From Porphyromonas vaginalis (GTDB lineage: Bacteria > Bacteroidota > Bacteroidia > Bacteroidales > Porphyromonadaceae), in the NCBI RefSeq assembly GCF_958301595.1, contig NZ_CATQJU010000001.1, forward strand, positions 682,001 through 746,000: a DNA stretch of 64,000 nt, in the 5' to 3' direction. Shown here piece after piece: positions 15,824 through 24,966 of the stretch. Each line of letters opens with the position of its first letter. The first letter of the stretch is position 1. Position numbers and translations under genes: made by a program. Under the pieces are notes generated by a model. The model did no database searches. It worked only from the letters and a program-made list of their open reading frames with translations, and was not told the DNA's origin.

Positions 15824-16606
15824 ACTTTTCAGCCCTTTCCATTTGTCTAAAGTCGAGTCTGGATCTAGAGATAAAGGGTTTACGATGCTACTCATCGTGC
15901 GTGTTTCTATTCGCCCGTGACCAAAGTCTTTCTGCTCTTGATGCACGATATGAGCATCGTAGAGGGGACAAAAGAAACTTTGCATCTCTTCCTTCGTTAG
16001 TTTCTGATTATCTTTAACTTGGAGTAGGTAGTCACCACCCTTCCCGACCACTGCGGTTGCTATATCGGTTTGAGTGCCGATAGCGTCAATAGTGATGACG
16101 GTGTCTCGCAGATCTAGAGCCTTGAGAATTTCTTTGATGGCATTGATTTCATTAGACTTAGTGGAGATATATACCTGAGCCAATGAAGCTTGCTGCTGAG
16201 GGTCAAAGGCTGTAACGCAATGGCTGTCGGCATCGAAGTCTAGCTTCTTAACGCCTCGCATCGTCTTACCATCTAGACAGATGTGCTTGCCCGTTGTTAT
16301 CTCAAAGCTTTCCTCCAGGAAGGCTTTGTAGACTAGCTCTATCTGATTGGGATCAAGAAGACTGATAGCCCGATTGAGCGTGTCGTGAGAGGGGACTCCC
16401 CAAGAGCTCGACTCTCCTGATATACGCTCATATAGAGCCTCCAGATCAACCTTGTACTCCTCTGCATAGTCTTCTATTTCGTACCAAGAGGAGCAGCCAG
16501 AGAGAGTAGCTGTGAATACCGTCGTAAGGATGTATCCTAGGGGGAACTTTTTGCATCGATTTATGCGTGGATCTTCGACCATTAGAAGCTGATTGAATAT
16601 GCTCAT
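15824..16606 (-). pseudogene. ISAs1-family transposase, C-terminus lost
   Basis: The N-terminal 261 or so residues match ISAs1 transposases: SIFNQLLMVEDPRINRCKK, GVPSHDTLNR, HICLDGKTMRG with the first catalytic Asp, and ITIDAIGTQ with the second. After WKGLKS the frame runs into the right terminus of the ISL3 element, adding about 17 unrelated residues. The C-terminal part carrying the catalytic Glu (usual total near 370 residues) is absent from both sides of the ISL3 element. The gene cannot make an active enzyme. Confidence 0.85.
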
Positions 16607-16784
16607 AGAGATTACTCATTGTATTGATTATCAGTTATAAAGGTACGAAAAACCTACGACATGGACAAGCTTTTTGAAGAGAAAAATGAAGAGTTTTTGC
16701 GACTATATTGAGTTCACTTTTTAGGCCTTTCATTCTCCCTCTTAAGATCACAATCAGCTTGTCATTTATAATGCGTCAGCCCTG
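16607..16784. mobile_element. Outer end of the broken ISAs1 element
   Basis: The sequence upstream of the transposase start ends with the complement of CAGGGCTGACGCATTATAA (-16784). The same terminus opens the roughly 95-bp miniature elements at 24327, 51084 and 62618, so this remnant is the likely source family for them. Confidence 0.6.
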
Positions 16785-16851
16785 AGAGATCTGCTCCTAG
16801 AAGCACTAGTGCCATGTATATTCAACTAAGAAATACTAATCTCGGCTAATA

Positions 16852-17045
16852 CAGGCCTGACACATTATATATATTATGGCTATCCGATGAAAGCTTTTTT
16901 TGAGGAGGCATCGAGTAGATCGTTCTGCAGAAAGGTGCTAACTATCAGTACCACTTGGGTGAACCAAAAGTTTCATAGGTAAGAAACTGTAGATTGATCG
17001 AAATCGAGTAGTCGGACAGCAATAATATATAATGAGTCAACCCTG
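16852..17045. mobile_element. 194-bp miniature element, ISAs1-type ends, containing a second element
   Basis: Ends caggcctgacacattata (16852) and the complement of tataatgagtcaaccctg (-17045) form imperfect inverted repeats of the ISAs1-remnant type. Nested inside, 16875-17024 has ends tatggctatccgatgaaag and gtcggacagcaata, related to the inverted repeats of the 4347 element, and shares its arm sequence (atcgagtagatc, ctgcagaaa). So one miniature element appears inserted in another. No gene is visible between 16607 and 17165. Confidence 0.55.
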
Positions 17046-17064
17046 ATAGCCAACCGCCAGTCGC

Positions 17065-17094
17065 TTGCCGTCTACCGATTTTTCTGTACCTTTG
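17065..17094 (+). promoter_or_regulatory. Promoter for the DUF177-rpmF genes
   Basis: TTG (17065-17067), 19 bases, TACCTTTG (17087-17094), 71 bases before the first ATG. Confidence 0.75.
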
Positions 17095-17165
17095 CGCTCA
17101 TACCCCTAGAGTACACCTTATGGTGTCACTCTGGAAGCATTTTTTTAGAGAAGTTGTAGTACGCT

Positions 17166-17696
17166 ATGTCTCACGGAGGTCACTATACGATATATTTCAA
17201 GGGATTGCCACAAGGCGTCTCGACCGAAGACTTTGTTGTGGACTCAGCTTTTCTACAGTCACGCCCTACGTTTGACCTCAGCGGAGGTCCCGTAGCATGC
17301 GCCATCCGCGTGGATCGGGTCGGAGAGACCTTCGACCTTCAGCTGACGCTCACAGGATCTGTTCAGACACATTGTGATCGTTGCTTAGCTCCCCTAGAGA
17401 TGAGCATCGAGATGTCTCAACATATTGTTGTCAAGCTTGGCGACCAGTACGAGGAGGTAAGCGATGAGGAGATCATCGTGCCGCGTCACAGCCCCTCACT
17501 CGACTGTGCTGACTTGATCTACGACCTCATCGTGCTCTCACTCCCCATCAGCCGAGTGCATCCTGATGGAGCTTGTGCCGAGGATATGCAGGCCATCCTA
17601 GATGATCTCGACCCCGAGGCAGAGCGAGAGACGGATAGTCGCTGGGATCAGCTCAGTGCGCTGCGTGACTCACTACATCAAGAGAAGGATAAATAA
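17166..17696 (+). CDS. DUF177 / YceD-family protein
   Basis: A 176-residue DUF177 protein. The family almost always precedes rpmF, as here, and is linked to 23S rRNA and large-subunit biogenesis. The paired cysteines (THCDRCLAPL near residue 78, and later LDCADLIYD and DGACAEDM) and the acidic centre match the family. The ATG follows a promoter by 71 bases; rpmF begins 15 bases after the stop. Confidence 0.9.
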   Translation: MSHGGHYTIYFKGLPQGVSTEDFVVDSAFLQSRPTFDLSGGPVACAIRVDRVGETFDLQLTLTGSVQTHCDRCLAPLEMSIEMSQHIVVKLGDQYEEVSDEEIIVPRHSPSLDCADLIYDLIVLSLPISRVHPDGACAEDMQAILDDLDPEAERETDSRWDQLSALRDSLHQEKDK

Positions 17697-17711
17697 TAAA
17701 ATAGATAAACA

Positions 17712-17894
17712 ATGGCACATCCCAAAAGACGGCAGTCCAAAATGCGCACTGCCAAGCGTAGAACGCACGACAAAGCAGCAACTCCCACACTAGCTAAGTG
17801 CAGCAACTGTGGAGCATGGCACGTATATCACACCATCTGTCCTGAGTGTGGTTATTACCGTGGACAACTAGCTATCGAGCAGGAAGAGGCATAA
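17712..17894 (+). CDS. rpmF: Ribosomal protein bL32
   Basis: A 60-residue L32 of the zinc-binding type: MAHPKRRQSKMRTAKRR at the N-terminus and CSNCGAWHVYHTICPECG with four cysteines. A strong hairpin follows at 17924. Confidence 0.97.
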   Translation: MAHPKRRQSKMRTAKRRTHDKAATPTLAKCSNCGAWHVYHTICPECGYYRGQLAIEQEEA

Positions 17895-17923
17895 GCGCCC
17901 CACTCCGCTAAGCAACAAGACGC

Positions 17924-17960
17924 AAGCCCCTAGACGATCTCCTAATCGCTCTAGGGGCTT
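17924..17960 (+). terminator. Intrinsic terminator after rpmF
   Basis: aagcccctaga and tctaggggctt form an 11-bp perfect stem with a 15-base loop, followed by tgctt. Confidence 0.75.
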
Positions 17961-17999
17961 TGCTTATATGATGCGGGCTGTGTGGTTTCTCAGGGCATA

Positions 18000-18031
18000 T
18001 TTGCAGAACTCATAATAAATAGGTATCTTTG
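18000..18031 (+). promoter_or_regulatory. Rubrerythrin promoter
   Basis: TTTG (18000-18003), 20 bases, TATCTTTG (18024-18031). It lies downstream of an earlier in-frame ATG (17982), which decides the rubrerythrin start in favour of 18072. Confidence 0.8.
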
Positions 18032-18071
18032 TGGTGGTAATGAATCCATTCAACCTTTAGAATACCTATAT

Positions 18072-18653
18072 ATGAGTACTAAGTCAATCAAAGGTACACG
18101 TACCGAACAGAATCTCCTGAAGTCATTCGCTGGAGAGTCACAAGCTAGAAATCGCTATACATACTTCGCCGGAGTAGCTCGCAAGGAGGGTTATCGTCAG
18201 ATCGAGGCTGTCTTCCTAGAGACTGCTGATCAGGAGAAGGAGCACGCTAAGCGCTTCTTCAAGTTCCTCGAGGGTGGTGAGCTTGAGATCACCGCTGCTT
18301 TCCCCGCTGGAGTCATCGGCACCACCGCTGAGAACCTCAAGGCCGCCGCTGCTGGTGAGCACTGCGAGGCTGAGGAGATGTATCCTGAGTTCGCCGACAT
18401 CGCTGAGGAGGAGGGCTTCAAGACCATTGCAGCCGTCTATCGCAACGTAGCTAAGGCTGAGCATGAGCATGAGATGCGCTACCTCAAGCTCCTAGAGCGT
18501 GTCGAGGCTGGCAAGTACTTCGAGCGTGACGAGGAGATCTACTGGCAGTGCCGCAACTGTGGCTTCGTCGTTAAGGCTAAGAAAGCTCCAGCTAAGTGCC
18601 CCGCCTGCGATCATCCACAGGAGTTCTTCGAGCCAATGGCTGAAAACTACTAA
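18072..18653 (+). CDS. rbr: Rubrerythrin
   Basis: A 193-residue rubrerythrin, a non-haem diiron peroxidase protecting anaerobes from hydrogen peroxide. The N-terminal four-helix domain has the two E-x-x-H type motifs (LETADQEKEHAKRFF and VAKAEHEHEMRY) plus EEGFKTIAAVYRNVA. The C-terminal rubredoxin domain has YWQCRNCGFV and CPACDHPQEFFE with the four iron-binding cysteines. An in-frame ATG at 17982 would add 30 residues, but the promoter lies within that extension, so I start at 18072. It is a single-gene unit with a terminator. Confidence 0.95.
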   Translation: MSTKSIKGTRTEQNLLKSFAGESQARNRYTYFAGVARKEGYRQIEAVFLETADQEKEHAKRFFKFLEGGELEITAAFPAGVIGTTAENLKAAAAGEHCEAEEMYPEFADIAEEEGFKTIAAVYRNVAKAEHEHEMRYLKLLERVEAGKYFERDEEIYWQCRNCGFVVKAKKAPAKCPACDHPQEFFEPMAENY

Positions 18654-18685
18654 TAAGCATTGCATAGGCTATACGCCTATACAGA

Positions 18686-18720
18686 TCAAGCCCAGCAGAC
18701 TCTTCGTTTGCTGGGCTTGA
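18686..18720 (+). terminator. Terminator after rubrerythrin
   Basis: tcaagcccagca and tgctgggcttga form a 12-bp perfect stem. It may also serve the convergent glycosyltransferase gene. Confidence 0.75.
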
Positions 18721-18754
18721 TGCATTTATGCCTGACTGGACAAAGGGAAAGCAC

Positions 18755-20044
18755 TCAGACGAGTGTGCCGAAGAGTTGCGCAAAAGCCTCCGCCATTGCT
18801 GCTCGCGTATACTGCTTATAGTGCTCTGTAAAGGTATCTATCGGCAACACCTCGCCACGCTCCAGACGCTCTAAATGGTGGGCAACAAACTCTACCACCT
18901 GCGCCACTTCAGTAGCCGCAAGTGCTCCTCCATGTGCTCTGAGGTTCTGAGCCACAACGCTTTCGTCACTCTCCACCATCAGGATAGGTCGACGCATTGC
19001 CATCGCCTCAAAGAGCTTGGTCGTAACCATCCCGTGAGGGCCCTCAGGCTGTTCGCGACGACCCAAGAGGAGGAGCATGTCTGCCTGAGCCAGCAGCGTC
19101 GGTACCTCAGCATAAGGCACCATAGCGTGAAAGTGCTGACAAGTTCGTACCTCATCGCTATAACGCTCTAGGAGACTCTCTAGAAGTTGCTGCGAAGCAT
19201 TGTCACAGTACCAATGCACCTCGACAGCACCACGACTAACCCACCTACTCAGCGCCTCAGCTTGCAGTGCCTCTAGGAGTAGCGTCGGGTCACGCATCTC
19301 GAGAGAAAGGAGCCGACCTGTATAAACAATGCGCAAAGGCAACTGAGGAGCTTCCTCAGGCTGTGCGACAAAAAGTCTCTCGTCATAACCATTAGGGATA
19401 CAGACGACCTGCTTTTCTGGGTGTAGCTGCTGCAACTGATCTCGGTGCCACTCAGAGACAGTAGTGATAACTGTGGCTGCCTTGAGCGCCTTTGTACGAG
19501 CTTTGATAAATTGTCTTCGCAGCCAACTATAAGCCTCTCTGCGCAGAGGCACCCACCGTGGTAGCGGTGCTGGTAGAAAGCCCTCTGGCGTATACTCCTC
19601 GACGATGTCTCGACAGTCCATCACGGCGGGTAGCCTCGTCTGCCGTGCCAAGCGAGCGACCGCCGGTAGTGGGAATGTACGATAACTCATCCCCACGATC
19701 AGCGCATATTGTGTCAAGTCGTAGTGCTGTCGCAAGTGACGTACGAAGCGCTGGCTCTTCACCTGCCATAGCGCATCTGCAAGTGCGTAGAGTGCTCTGC
19801 CCCGTCTAGGAGCTAGTGGCACCCGCTCCAGGCGATGTGCCGGCAAGCTACTTTTTTGCTCCACAGAGCCGTGAGAGCCGAGGTGCTCTCCTCGTATCTC
19901 CTCGCTCACTACATCAACCTGCCAGTCATCCCCGGGGAGCCGCTGCAAGAGTGCCGTGATACGGGGCGCAAACTGCGGGGGCAGCAGGTCAGTCAGTAGC
20001 AAGATACGATGAGGACTCATAGGCGAGCAAAGACTATAACCCAA
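18755..20044 (-). CDS. Glycosyltransferase, GT4-like
   Basis: A 429-residue GT-B glycosyltransferase. It opens with HRILLLTDLLPPQFAPRI, has VITTVSEWHRDQLQQLHPEK and VCIPNGYDERLF at the domain junction, and a C-terminal nucleotide-sugar site (RIVYTGRLLSLEMRDP, then PYAEVPTLLAQADMLLLLG and GMVTTKLFEAMAMRRPIL with the E-x7-E type glutamates). The acceptor is unknown. It overlaps the upstream deacetylase-like gene by 11 bases and ends a four-gene minus-strand group likely acting on a cell-surface glycan. Confidence 0.85.
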   Translation of the reverse strand: MGYSLCSPMSPHRILLLTDLLPPQFAPRITALLQRLPGDDWQVDVVSEEIRGEHLGSHGSVEQKSSLPAHRLERVPLAPRRGRALYALADALWQVKSQRFVRHLRQHYDLTQYALIVGMSYRTFPLPAVARLARQTRLPAVMDCRDIVEEYTPEGFLPAPLPRWVPLRREAYSWLRRQFIKARTKALKAATVITTVSEWHRDQLQQLHPEKQVVCIPNGYDERLFVAQPEEAPQLPLRIVYTGRLLSLEMRDPTLLLEALQAEALSRWVSRGAVEVHWYCDNASQQLLESLLERYSDEVRTCQHFHAMVPYAEVPTLLAQADMLLLLGRREQPEGPHGMVTTKLFEAMAMRRPILMVESDESVVAQNLRAHGGALAATEVAQVVEFVAHHLERLERGEVLPIDTFTEHYKQYTRAAMAEAFAQLFGTLV

Positions 20045-21425
20045 CGATATCAGACGCTGGCGAGAGCTTGATAATCTGTCGCAGTAGGGTGCGGTACAGA
20101 CGTGTGTGGTAAATGTGCGGATCGTCTAGCAGCAAGTTCTCATTGTGAAAGAGTAGCGTCACCTCTCCATGATACTTGTACGTCTGATCGACCATGGCCA
20201 CAGCCACACGCTCAGCCTCTGCGTAGTCTAGGTGCATATACTTCTCATCGTGCAGCGTGTAGTCCATCACCGTGAGCGGATGCAGGATCAGGTCTGTGAC
20301 CTCTAGACTTTGCGGATTGATAAAGCGCACAGGCCGTGAGGTACCTAGCCTAAAGCCCGCCACATCGGCATAAGCCATCGAGTAGTCGTGGTAGAGACCC
20401 GCACCAAGGAGTGCATTGTAATCCTCTGGCTCACGCACCGCTAGGTAGTGATGGCGCGAGTAGATGACCGACTCACCTAGCTCCGTCTCTAGCTCTATCT
20501 TAGCAGCCTCCACCGCCTCAGGATGCTCAGAGCAGTAGAGGTTTAGGTGCAGTCCAAACTCCACCTTGCGCCTTCGAGCCAACCGCATGATCGCTGCTAT
20601 CTTGCGATTGCGCAGCGTATAGTTAGGCTTGTCCAGTGGATGCGGGCTGGGAGTCTTGATAAAGAAGATCGTTCGCACAGGAGCTGCGCACTTACGCTGG
20701 GTCTCCACATTCCAATCGAGGAAGCGTCCATAGCTAAAGAAGAGATCCTCGCTAGCTCGTGAGAAAGTATTGCGATAAGCAGCCCGCAGGGGGAGGCGCT
20801 CCTTGAGTAGCAAGCGCAGGAAGCCCCGCACACCCGAGCTATAGTAGGGCTGATCAAGGTCATGTGTCAGAGAGACCGAGCTAAAGCCCTGTACCATCGG
20901 CTGCACCGCCAGGCCTATCTCGCTCATCAGGCGTCGTAGCTCCGCAGCATACTCATCTACCAGCGGACGCTCCAAGAAGCCCGCACGGTATGGCAGCGAC
21001 TCACGCCCAGGGAAGCGTCCATGCTCATCCCGCCGCTGACGATAGTACATCTCCTCGTAGCGTGATAGCAAGAAGAAGCTACTAGCCACCAAGTCAGCAT
21101 AGATCACCAGACGCCTACCATACGGGGTGTCGATATACTCCTCACGAGGCTCTCCAAAGAGCAGAGGCATGCCGTGCCACTCCGCCAGAGGCAGCTCAGG
21201 CATCGACTCTGCACGGCCATACTGCTCGTAGTCAAAAAAGCCCGACGGCACAATCACCACACGATGATACGGCTCCGCCTCCTCCGGACGGCAGTAAGCG
21301 ACATAGTCTGGTGAGTGCTGCATCTGCGCATGACGCGCGATGCGGATCTTGCCCGAGATGTCGAGCGGAGTCGCATCTCCAAGTAGAAACGATAAGATAT
21401 ATTCTGTCGCCTCGTAGTGTCGCAT
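20034..21425 (-). CDS. Polysaccharide deacetylase-like protein
   Basis: A 463-residue protein. The N-terminal roughly 190 residues look like the conserved but uncharacterised Bacteroidetes region that precedes a divergent CE4 fold. SLTHDLDQPYY (near residue 185) carries the presumed catalytic and metal-binding Asp pair, and EFGLHLNLYCSEH carries the histidine motif. No signal peptide is present, so it acts in the cytoplasm or on lipid-linked intermediates. Its gene overlaps the glycosyltransferase gene by 11 bases, supporting a shared glycan pathway (inference). Confidence 0.75.
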   Translation of the reverse strand: MRHYEATEYILSFLLGDATPLDISGKIRIARHAQMQHSPDYVAYCRPEEAEPYHRVVIVPSGFFDYEQYGRAESMPELPLAEWHGMPLLFGEPREEYIDTPYGRRLVIYADLVASSFFLLSRYEEMYYRQRRDEHGRFPGRESLPYRAGFLERPLVDEYAAELRRLMSEIGLAVQPMVQGFSSVSLTHDLDQPYYSSGVRGFLRLLLKERLPLRAAYRNTFSRASEDLFFSYGRFLDWNVETQRKCAAPVRTIFFIKTPSPHPLDKPNYTLRNRKIAAIMRLARRRKVEFGLHLNLYCSEHPEAVEAAKIELETELGESVIYSRHHYLAVREPEDYNALLGAGLYHDYSMAYADVAGFRLGTSRPVRFINPQSLEVTDLILHPLTVMDYTLHDEKYMHLDYAEAERVAVAMVDQTYKYHGEVTLLFHNENLLLDDPHIYHTRLYRTLLRQIIKLSPASDIVGL

Positions 21426-21455
21426 ATAGATCGATAGCTTACAAGTTAAACGAGC

Positions 21456-22478
21456 TCAATAGAGATGCTGTAGATAGTACCGACGCAGTTGCAGACGCAT
21501 AGCGAGTGTCTGTCGCCCCGCCTGCAAGCGTAGGTAAGGGTGTGGCACAGCCCCAAAGCTGCGAAAGAAAAAGGCGATGCCTGGCTGCATCGATCCCTCA
21601 AAGTCGAAGGTGTGACACCCCGCCTCTCGGCTCCATGTGATCAGTTTATCCAGCAGTAGCGCCATCGCATCCTCTCCCTCAGGCGTTCTCGCCTGTCCAC
21701 CCGCAATATAGTAGGCAGTGCCAGCATGATGTGCCACAAAGGCTCCCGCCACGGGCTCACCCGTCTGCGAGGAGAGTAGCAATAAGAGAGCACCCTGCCG
21801 ACGCGCCATAGCAGCCGCCACAAGTCGTCTCAGCGAGGAGGCACAGAGACGATCGCCTCCGCTACGCTGCAGACTCTCACGGCAAAGGTCCACCAGCATC
21901 TCCGCGCAGGTTGACACACTCGTCTCCTCAGCCCAAATCTCTCGCAGATCCAAAGCAGTAGCACGGCGCACCTTCCGGCGGATCAAACTATTGTACAATG
22001 CTTGAGGCTCACTTTGCGTCAAGTCAAGAAGGTGGGTATAAGCAATCGAGCTACGCCATGCTCCCGCAGGCGTCTCGCATGGTAGCCAGTCCCAGTAGTC
22101 TAGCGGCAGGTGCGCCTCTATATAGCGTAGTGATGAGGGCAGAGCTTCGCTCAGAGCTTGCATAGCTGCTAGATGAGCAATGTATCGATCCCGATCGAAA
22201 GGCTTCTCCCCCACCGCCCCCAGACGATCACTCAGAGGACCAGCACACTGACAGCAGGGAGGCACAATCAGGTGACGACGTGTGGGCATAAAGAGAGGCC
22301 ATATAAGCGTCGGAGCACCCTCCTTACGCCCCGTCGTAGTGAGTACATCCATCTCTCCCATCCCCGATGCTGCTAGGAGCCACCACGGCTGCAGGTAGAG
22401 CGGTAGCGAGGGGATCTCAGCACACCATCGAGTGTACTGCTCACCCGAGAGAGAGAGACGATCTACGGAGAGACTCAC
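21456..22478 (-). CDS. FemAB/BioF2-like acyltransferase
   Basis: A 340-residue GNAT-superfamily protein of the BioF2/FemAB-like group. The N-terminal half has YLQPWWLLAASG and LIWPLFMPTRR. The C-terminal half has SLIRRKVRRA, VDLCRESLQRSGG, EPVAGAFVAHHAGTAYYIAGG and FDFEGSMQPGIAFFFRSFGA, the last being the typical end motif. Members transfer amino acids or acyl groups to peptidoglycan or glycans. It overlaps the upstream gene by 4 bases (ATGA). Confidence 0.75.
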   Translation of the reverse strand: MSLSVDRLSLSGEQYTRWCAEIPSLPLYLQPWWLLAASGMGEMDVLTTTGRKEGAPTLIWPLFMPTRRHLIVPPCCQCAGPLSDRLGAVGEKPFDRDRYIAHLAAMQALSEALPSSLRYIEAHLPLDYWDWLPCETPAGAWRSSIAYTHLLDLTQSEPQALYNSLIRRKVRRATALDLREIWAEETSVSTCAEMLVDLCRESLQRSGGDRLCASSLRRLVAAAMARRQGALLLLLSSQTGEPVAGAFVAHHAGTAYYIAGGQARTPEGEDAMALLLDKLITWSREAGCHTFDFEGSMQPGIAFFFRSFGAVPHPYLRLQAGRQTLAMRLQLRRYYLQHLY

Positions 22479-22954
22479 GACTTACTAAATCGCTTCGGGA
22501 TCACGAGATTAGCTGGCATAGCTCGTAGCTCATAAGCCTCCTCCGAGAGTTCACGCACAGCCTCCCACAGCAAGGCACTCACCTCCTCTGCAGACCACCC
22601 AGCGATGCCACACCCCACCTCCGTAAGGTAAAACGTGAGCATAGGATGATCTAGGGCAAAGAGTATCAACCTCTGGAGGCTCGCACGCAGAGCCTCGGGA
22701 GCCACTCGACGCATATCCTTACCCAGAGTCGGCAAGGCATAAGCTTGCCCCGTCAAGCCCTCGGCGACTCCCATCTCTGCAGTAAAGATGAGGCGCGCAG
22801 TACGTGCAGCACCTCCCATGTGATGTCCTAGCAGATTACTGCCGAAGACAAATATCTCGTCCTCTTGGAGCACAGAGATACACTCAGGTGTATACTCGTC
22901 ATCCGTACGATCAGAGAGTCGCTGCCAACCATTAGGAAGATGTGGAGCTGTCAT
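22475..22954 (-). CDS. Small conserved protein, A1S_2505-like / macro-domain-like
   Basis: A 159-residue protein built around EIFVFGSNLLGHHMGGAA (residues about 32-49), YALPTLGKDMRR and YLTEVGCGIAGW. The same three motifs recur in a small bacterial and phage family often labelled A1S_2505-like, and they resemble the glycine-rich loops of macro domains that bind ADP-ribose. The fold assignment is an inference from motifs and the biochemical role is unknown. It is the first gene of the minus-strand glycan group. Confidence 0.6.
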   Translation of the reverse strand: MTAPHLPNGWQRLSDRTDDEYTPECISVLQEDEIFVFGSNLLGHHMGGAARTARLIFTAEMGVAEGLTGQAYALPTLGKDMRRVAPEALRASLQRLILFALDHPMLTFYLTEVGCGIAGWSAEEVSALLWEAVRELSEEAYELRAMPANLVIPKRFSKS

Positions 22955-23076
22955 GGTAACTATGCTTTGTCAATTTACCAGGCCGTAATAGACCCAGCTC
23001 TATCTGATAGCGTAGATCAGAGAGACGCGCAGGGTGCAAGAGTCTGCACTCACACACCCCACGCCCCTCTGACTAT

Positions 23077-24213
23077 TTATATATCAAAGTCCTCATCGAC
23101 CAGCTGATCTGTCGTGTCTAGATCTTCGCCCTCCGCACCCTCAGAGGCATCTGGAGAAAGGTGTAGCTTACCTTCATGAGCTAGCTGATCCATCACCTGC
23201 TGAGCCACCTCGTCTGCCAGCTCGGGATTGTCATCGAGCAGCTCCTTGACCGCATCACGACCCTGACCTATGTTATTGCCCTGATAGGAGAACCACGAGC
23301 CACTCTTCTTGAGGATGCCCATATCAGTAGCCGCATCAATAATCTCGCCTACACGGTTGATGCCCTGACCGAAGAGTATGTCAAACTCAGCACGACGGAA
23401 GGGAGGAGCCACCTTGTTCTTGACCACGCGCACATTCGTCACCTTACCGACCACATCGTCACCCTTCTTGATCTGCTTATAGGCGCGTATGTCTAGACGC
23501 ACAGAGGAGTAAAACTTGAGCGCATTACCACCTGTCGTCACTTCGCTAGGACCCGTAGGACTATAGCCACTGCTGATCTTCATACGTAGCTGATTGATGA
23601 AGATACAGCAAGTCTTAGAGCGACTCACGGCAGCCGTGATCTTGCGCATAGCACGAGACATGAGACGTGCATGCAGACCCACCTGCGTATCTCCCATCTC
23701 ACCCTCTATCTCTGCCTTAGGCGTCAAAGCAGCAACCGAGTCCACAACAAGAATATCCACCGCCGACGAGCGAATCAGCTGCTCCGCGATGTCTAGAGCC
23801 TGCTCACCATCATCAGGCTGAGAGATCCACAGACGGCTAATGTCCACTCCCAGAGCCTGTGCATAAGTCGGATCAAAAGCGTGCTCCGCATCAATGATCG
23901 CAGCGATACCGCCCAGCTTCTGCGCCTCGGCAATAGCGTGGATAGCCAGCGTCGTCTTACCCGAAGACTCCGGTCCAAAGATCTCTATGATACGTCCACG
24001 AGGGTACCCCCCGACACCGAGAGCTATGTCGAGCGTCAAGCTCCCCGAGGGGATCACACTCACATCCTCCACAGCATCATCTGCCATATTCATGATAGAG
24101 CCCTTGCCAAACTGCTTCTGTATGCGTCCCATCGTAGTCTCCAGCGCCTTCATTTTCGCTTCGACGTCTGTAATAGGAGGAGTGACAACGATCCTCTCAT
24201 TTTTCTTTGCCAT
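23077..24213 (-). CDS. recA: Recombinase RecA
   Basis: A 378-residue RecA. Walker A is GPESSGKTT (residues 80-88), Walker B is in [12 protein letters not shown], and the L2/DNA region includes [30 protein letters not shown]. The acidic tail ([15 protein letters not shown]) is typical. It is a single-gene unit, with a -7 box about 75 bases upstream and no lexA or recX next to it. Confidence 0.97.
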   Translation of the reverse strand: MAKKNERIVVTPPITDVEAKMKALETTMGRIQKQFGKGSIMNMADDAVEDVSVIPSGSLTLDIALGVGGYPRGRIIEIFGPESSGKTTLAIHAIAEAQKLGGIAAIIDAEHAFDPTYAQALGVDISRLWISQPDDGEQALDIAEQLIRSSAVDILVVDSVAALTPKAEIEGEMGDTQVGLHARLMSRAMRKITAAVSRSKTCCIFINQLRMKISSGYSPTGPSEVTTGGNALKFYSSVRLDIRAYKQIKKGDDVVGKVTNVRVVKNKVAPPFRRAEFDILFGQGINRVGEIIDAATDMGILKKSGSWFSYQGNNIGQGRDAVKELLDDNPELADEVAQQVMDQLAHEGKLHLSPDASEGAEGEDLDTTDQLVDEDFDI

Positions 24214-24288
24214 ATATATACCTAGTCTTTAGTTGAATATCGGAGGTCTGCGAGCATCCGCTCTAAAGAGTATCGATAACCTCCCATA

Positions 24289-24296
24289 CAAAGGTA
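24289..24296 (-). promoter_or_regulatory. recA -7 box
   Basis: Reads TACCTTTG on the minus strand, about 75 bases before the recA ATG. No clear TTG at the right distance and no obvious SOS operator. Confidence 0.55.
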
Positions 24297-24326
24297 ATGA
24301 AAAAAGGAACAGCTCACCCATCGACA

Positions 24327-24420
24327 CAGGGCTGACGCATTATAATCGCTCTGTCAGGAGCTACACATAGCGACAAGCAAGGCATAGATGAGGTCACTAT
24401 ATATAAATGTGCCACCCATG
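24327..24420. mobile_element. 94-bp miniature element, ISAs1-type ends, copy 1
   Basis: Begins cagggctgacgcattataa, identical over 19 bases to the outer end of the broken ISAs1 element (16784 inward), and ends with an imperfect inverted match (aatgtgccacccatg). The interior (atcgctctgtcaggagctaca) is shared with copies at 51084 and 62618. Confidence 0.7.
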
Positions 24421-24490
24421 GATTGGCTGTTAGCTGTTAGCTATTGGCTGTTAGCTATCGGAACCATCGGAGCTATCAGAGTGATTGGAT

Positions 24491-24850
24491 CTCTAATCTC
24501 TAGCTTCTAATCTCTAACTTCTAAGCTCTAACCTCTAATCTCTATCTACATATCTTTACGGGGAAATTCGTCCGATTCCCTCTTTTCTCGAACATCCACG
24601 TGGGGAATCTCAAATCTCCACATGGATATTTTTCTTTTTCCACATGGGCGCGAATCATTTCTTCCGAAGTTTCATTTCATTCTTCCGAAGTTTCATTTCA
24701 TTCCTCCGAGGAATTTTTTATTCTCCACGTGGGGATTTCGAAATATCCACGTGGGAATCACTTTTCCCCGACACAGAACCGTATCCATACGTAATCGACT
24801 CTAAATTATTGCAACGCGCCGACATTGAGTTTCTCCCAAAACTGGGCGTT
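24491..24850 (+). repeat. CACGTG modular repeat, copy 2
   Basis: Palindromes or one-base variants start at 24596 (CCACGTGG), 24618 and 24640 (CCACATGG), 24725 and 24747 (CCACGTGG): spacings 22, 22, 85, 22 exactly as in copy 1. The central 21-base repeats are present. The lead tract is ctctaatct-like, preceded at 24421-24470 by ggctgttagct repeats. The conserved end lies about 25 bases before the -7 box of the secreted-protein genes. Confidence 0.8.
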
Positions 24851-24874
24851 CGGTGATAGGTCGCCGAAAAACGC

Positions 24875-24882
24875 TACCTTTG
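24875..24882 (+). promoter_or_regulatory. -7 box for the secreted-protein pair
   Basis: TACCTTTG, 84 bases before the ATG at 24967. It lies inside a longer open frame that begins at 24853, so that earlier ATG is not the start. Confidence 0.6.
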
Positions 24883-24966
24883 CCAACTCTGAGGGAGAGT
24901 GACAATCGTGATCACGCACTGATTTGCTCTCCAAGCAAAAACAATCAATTCAATTTACAAACAGCT

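Noticed and set aside
17982-18071. N-terminal extension of rubrerythrin to the ATG at 17982
   Set aside because: A complete promoter (18000-18031) lies inside the extension, and the added residues do not match rubrerythrins.
24853-24966. N-terminal extension of the secreted protein to the ATG at 24853
   Set aside because: The -7 box at 24875 lies inside it, and the signal peptide starts only at 24967.
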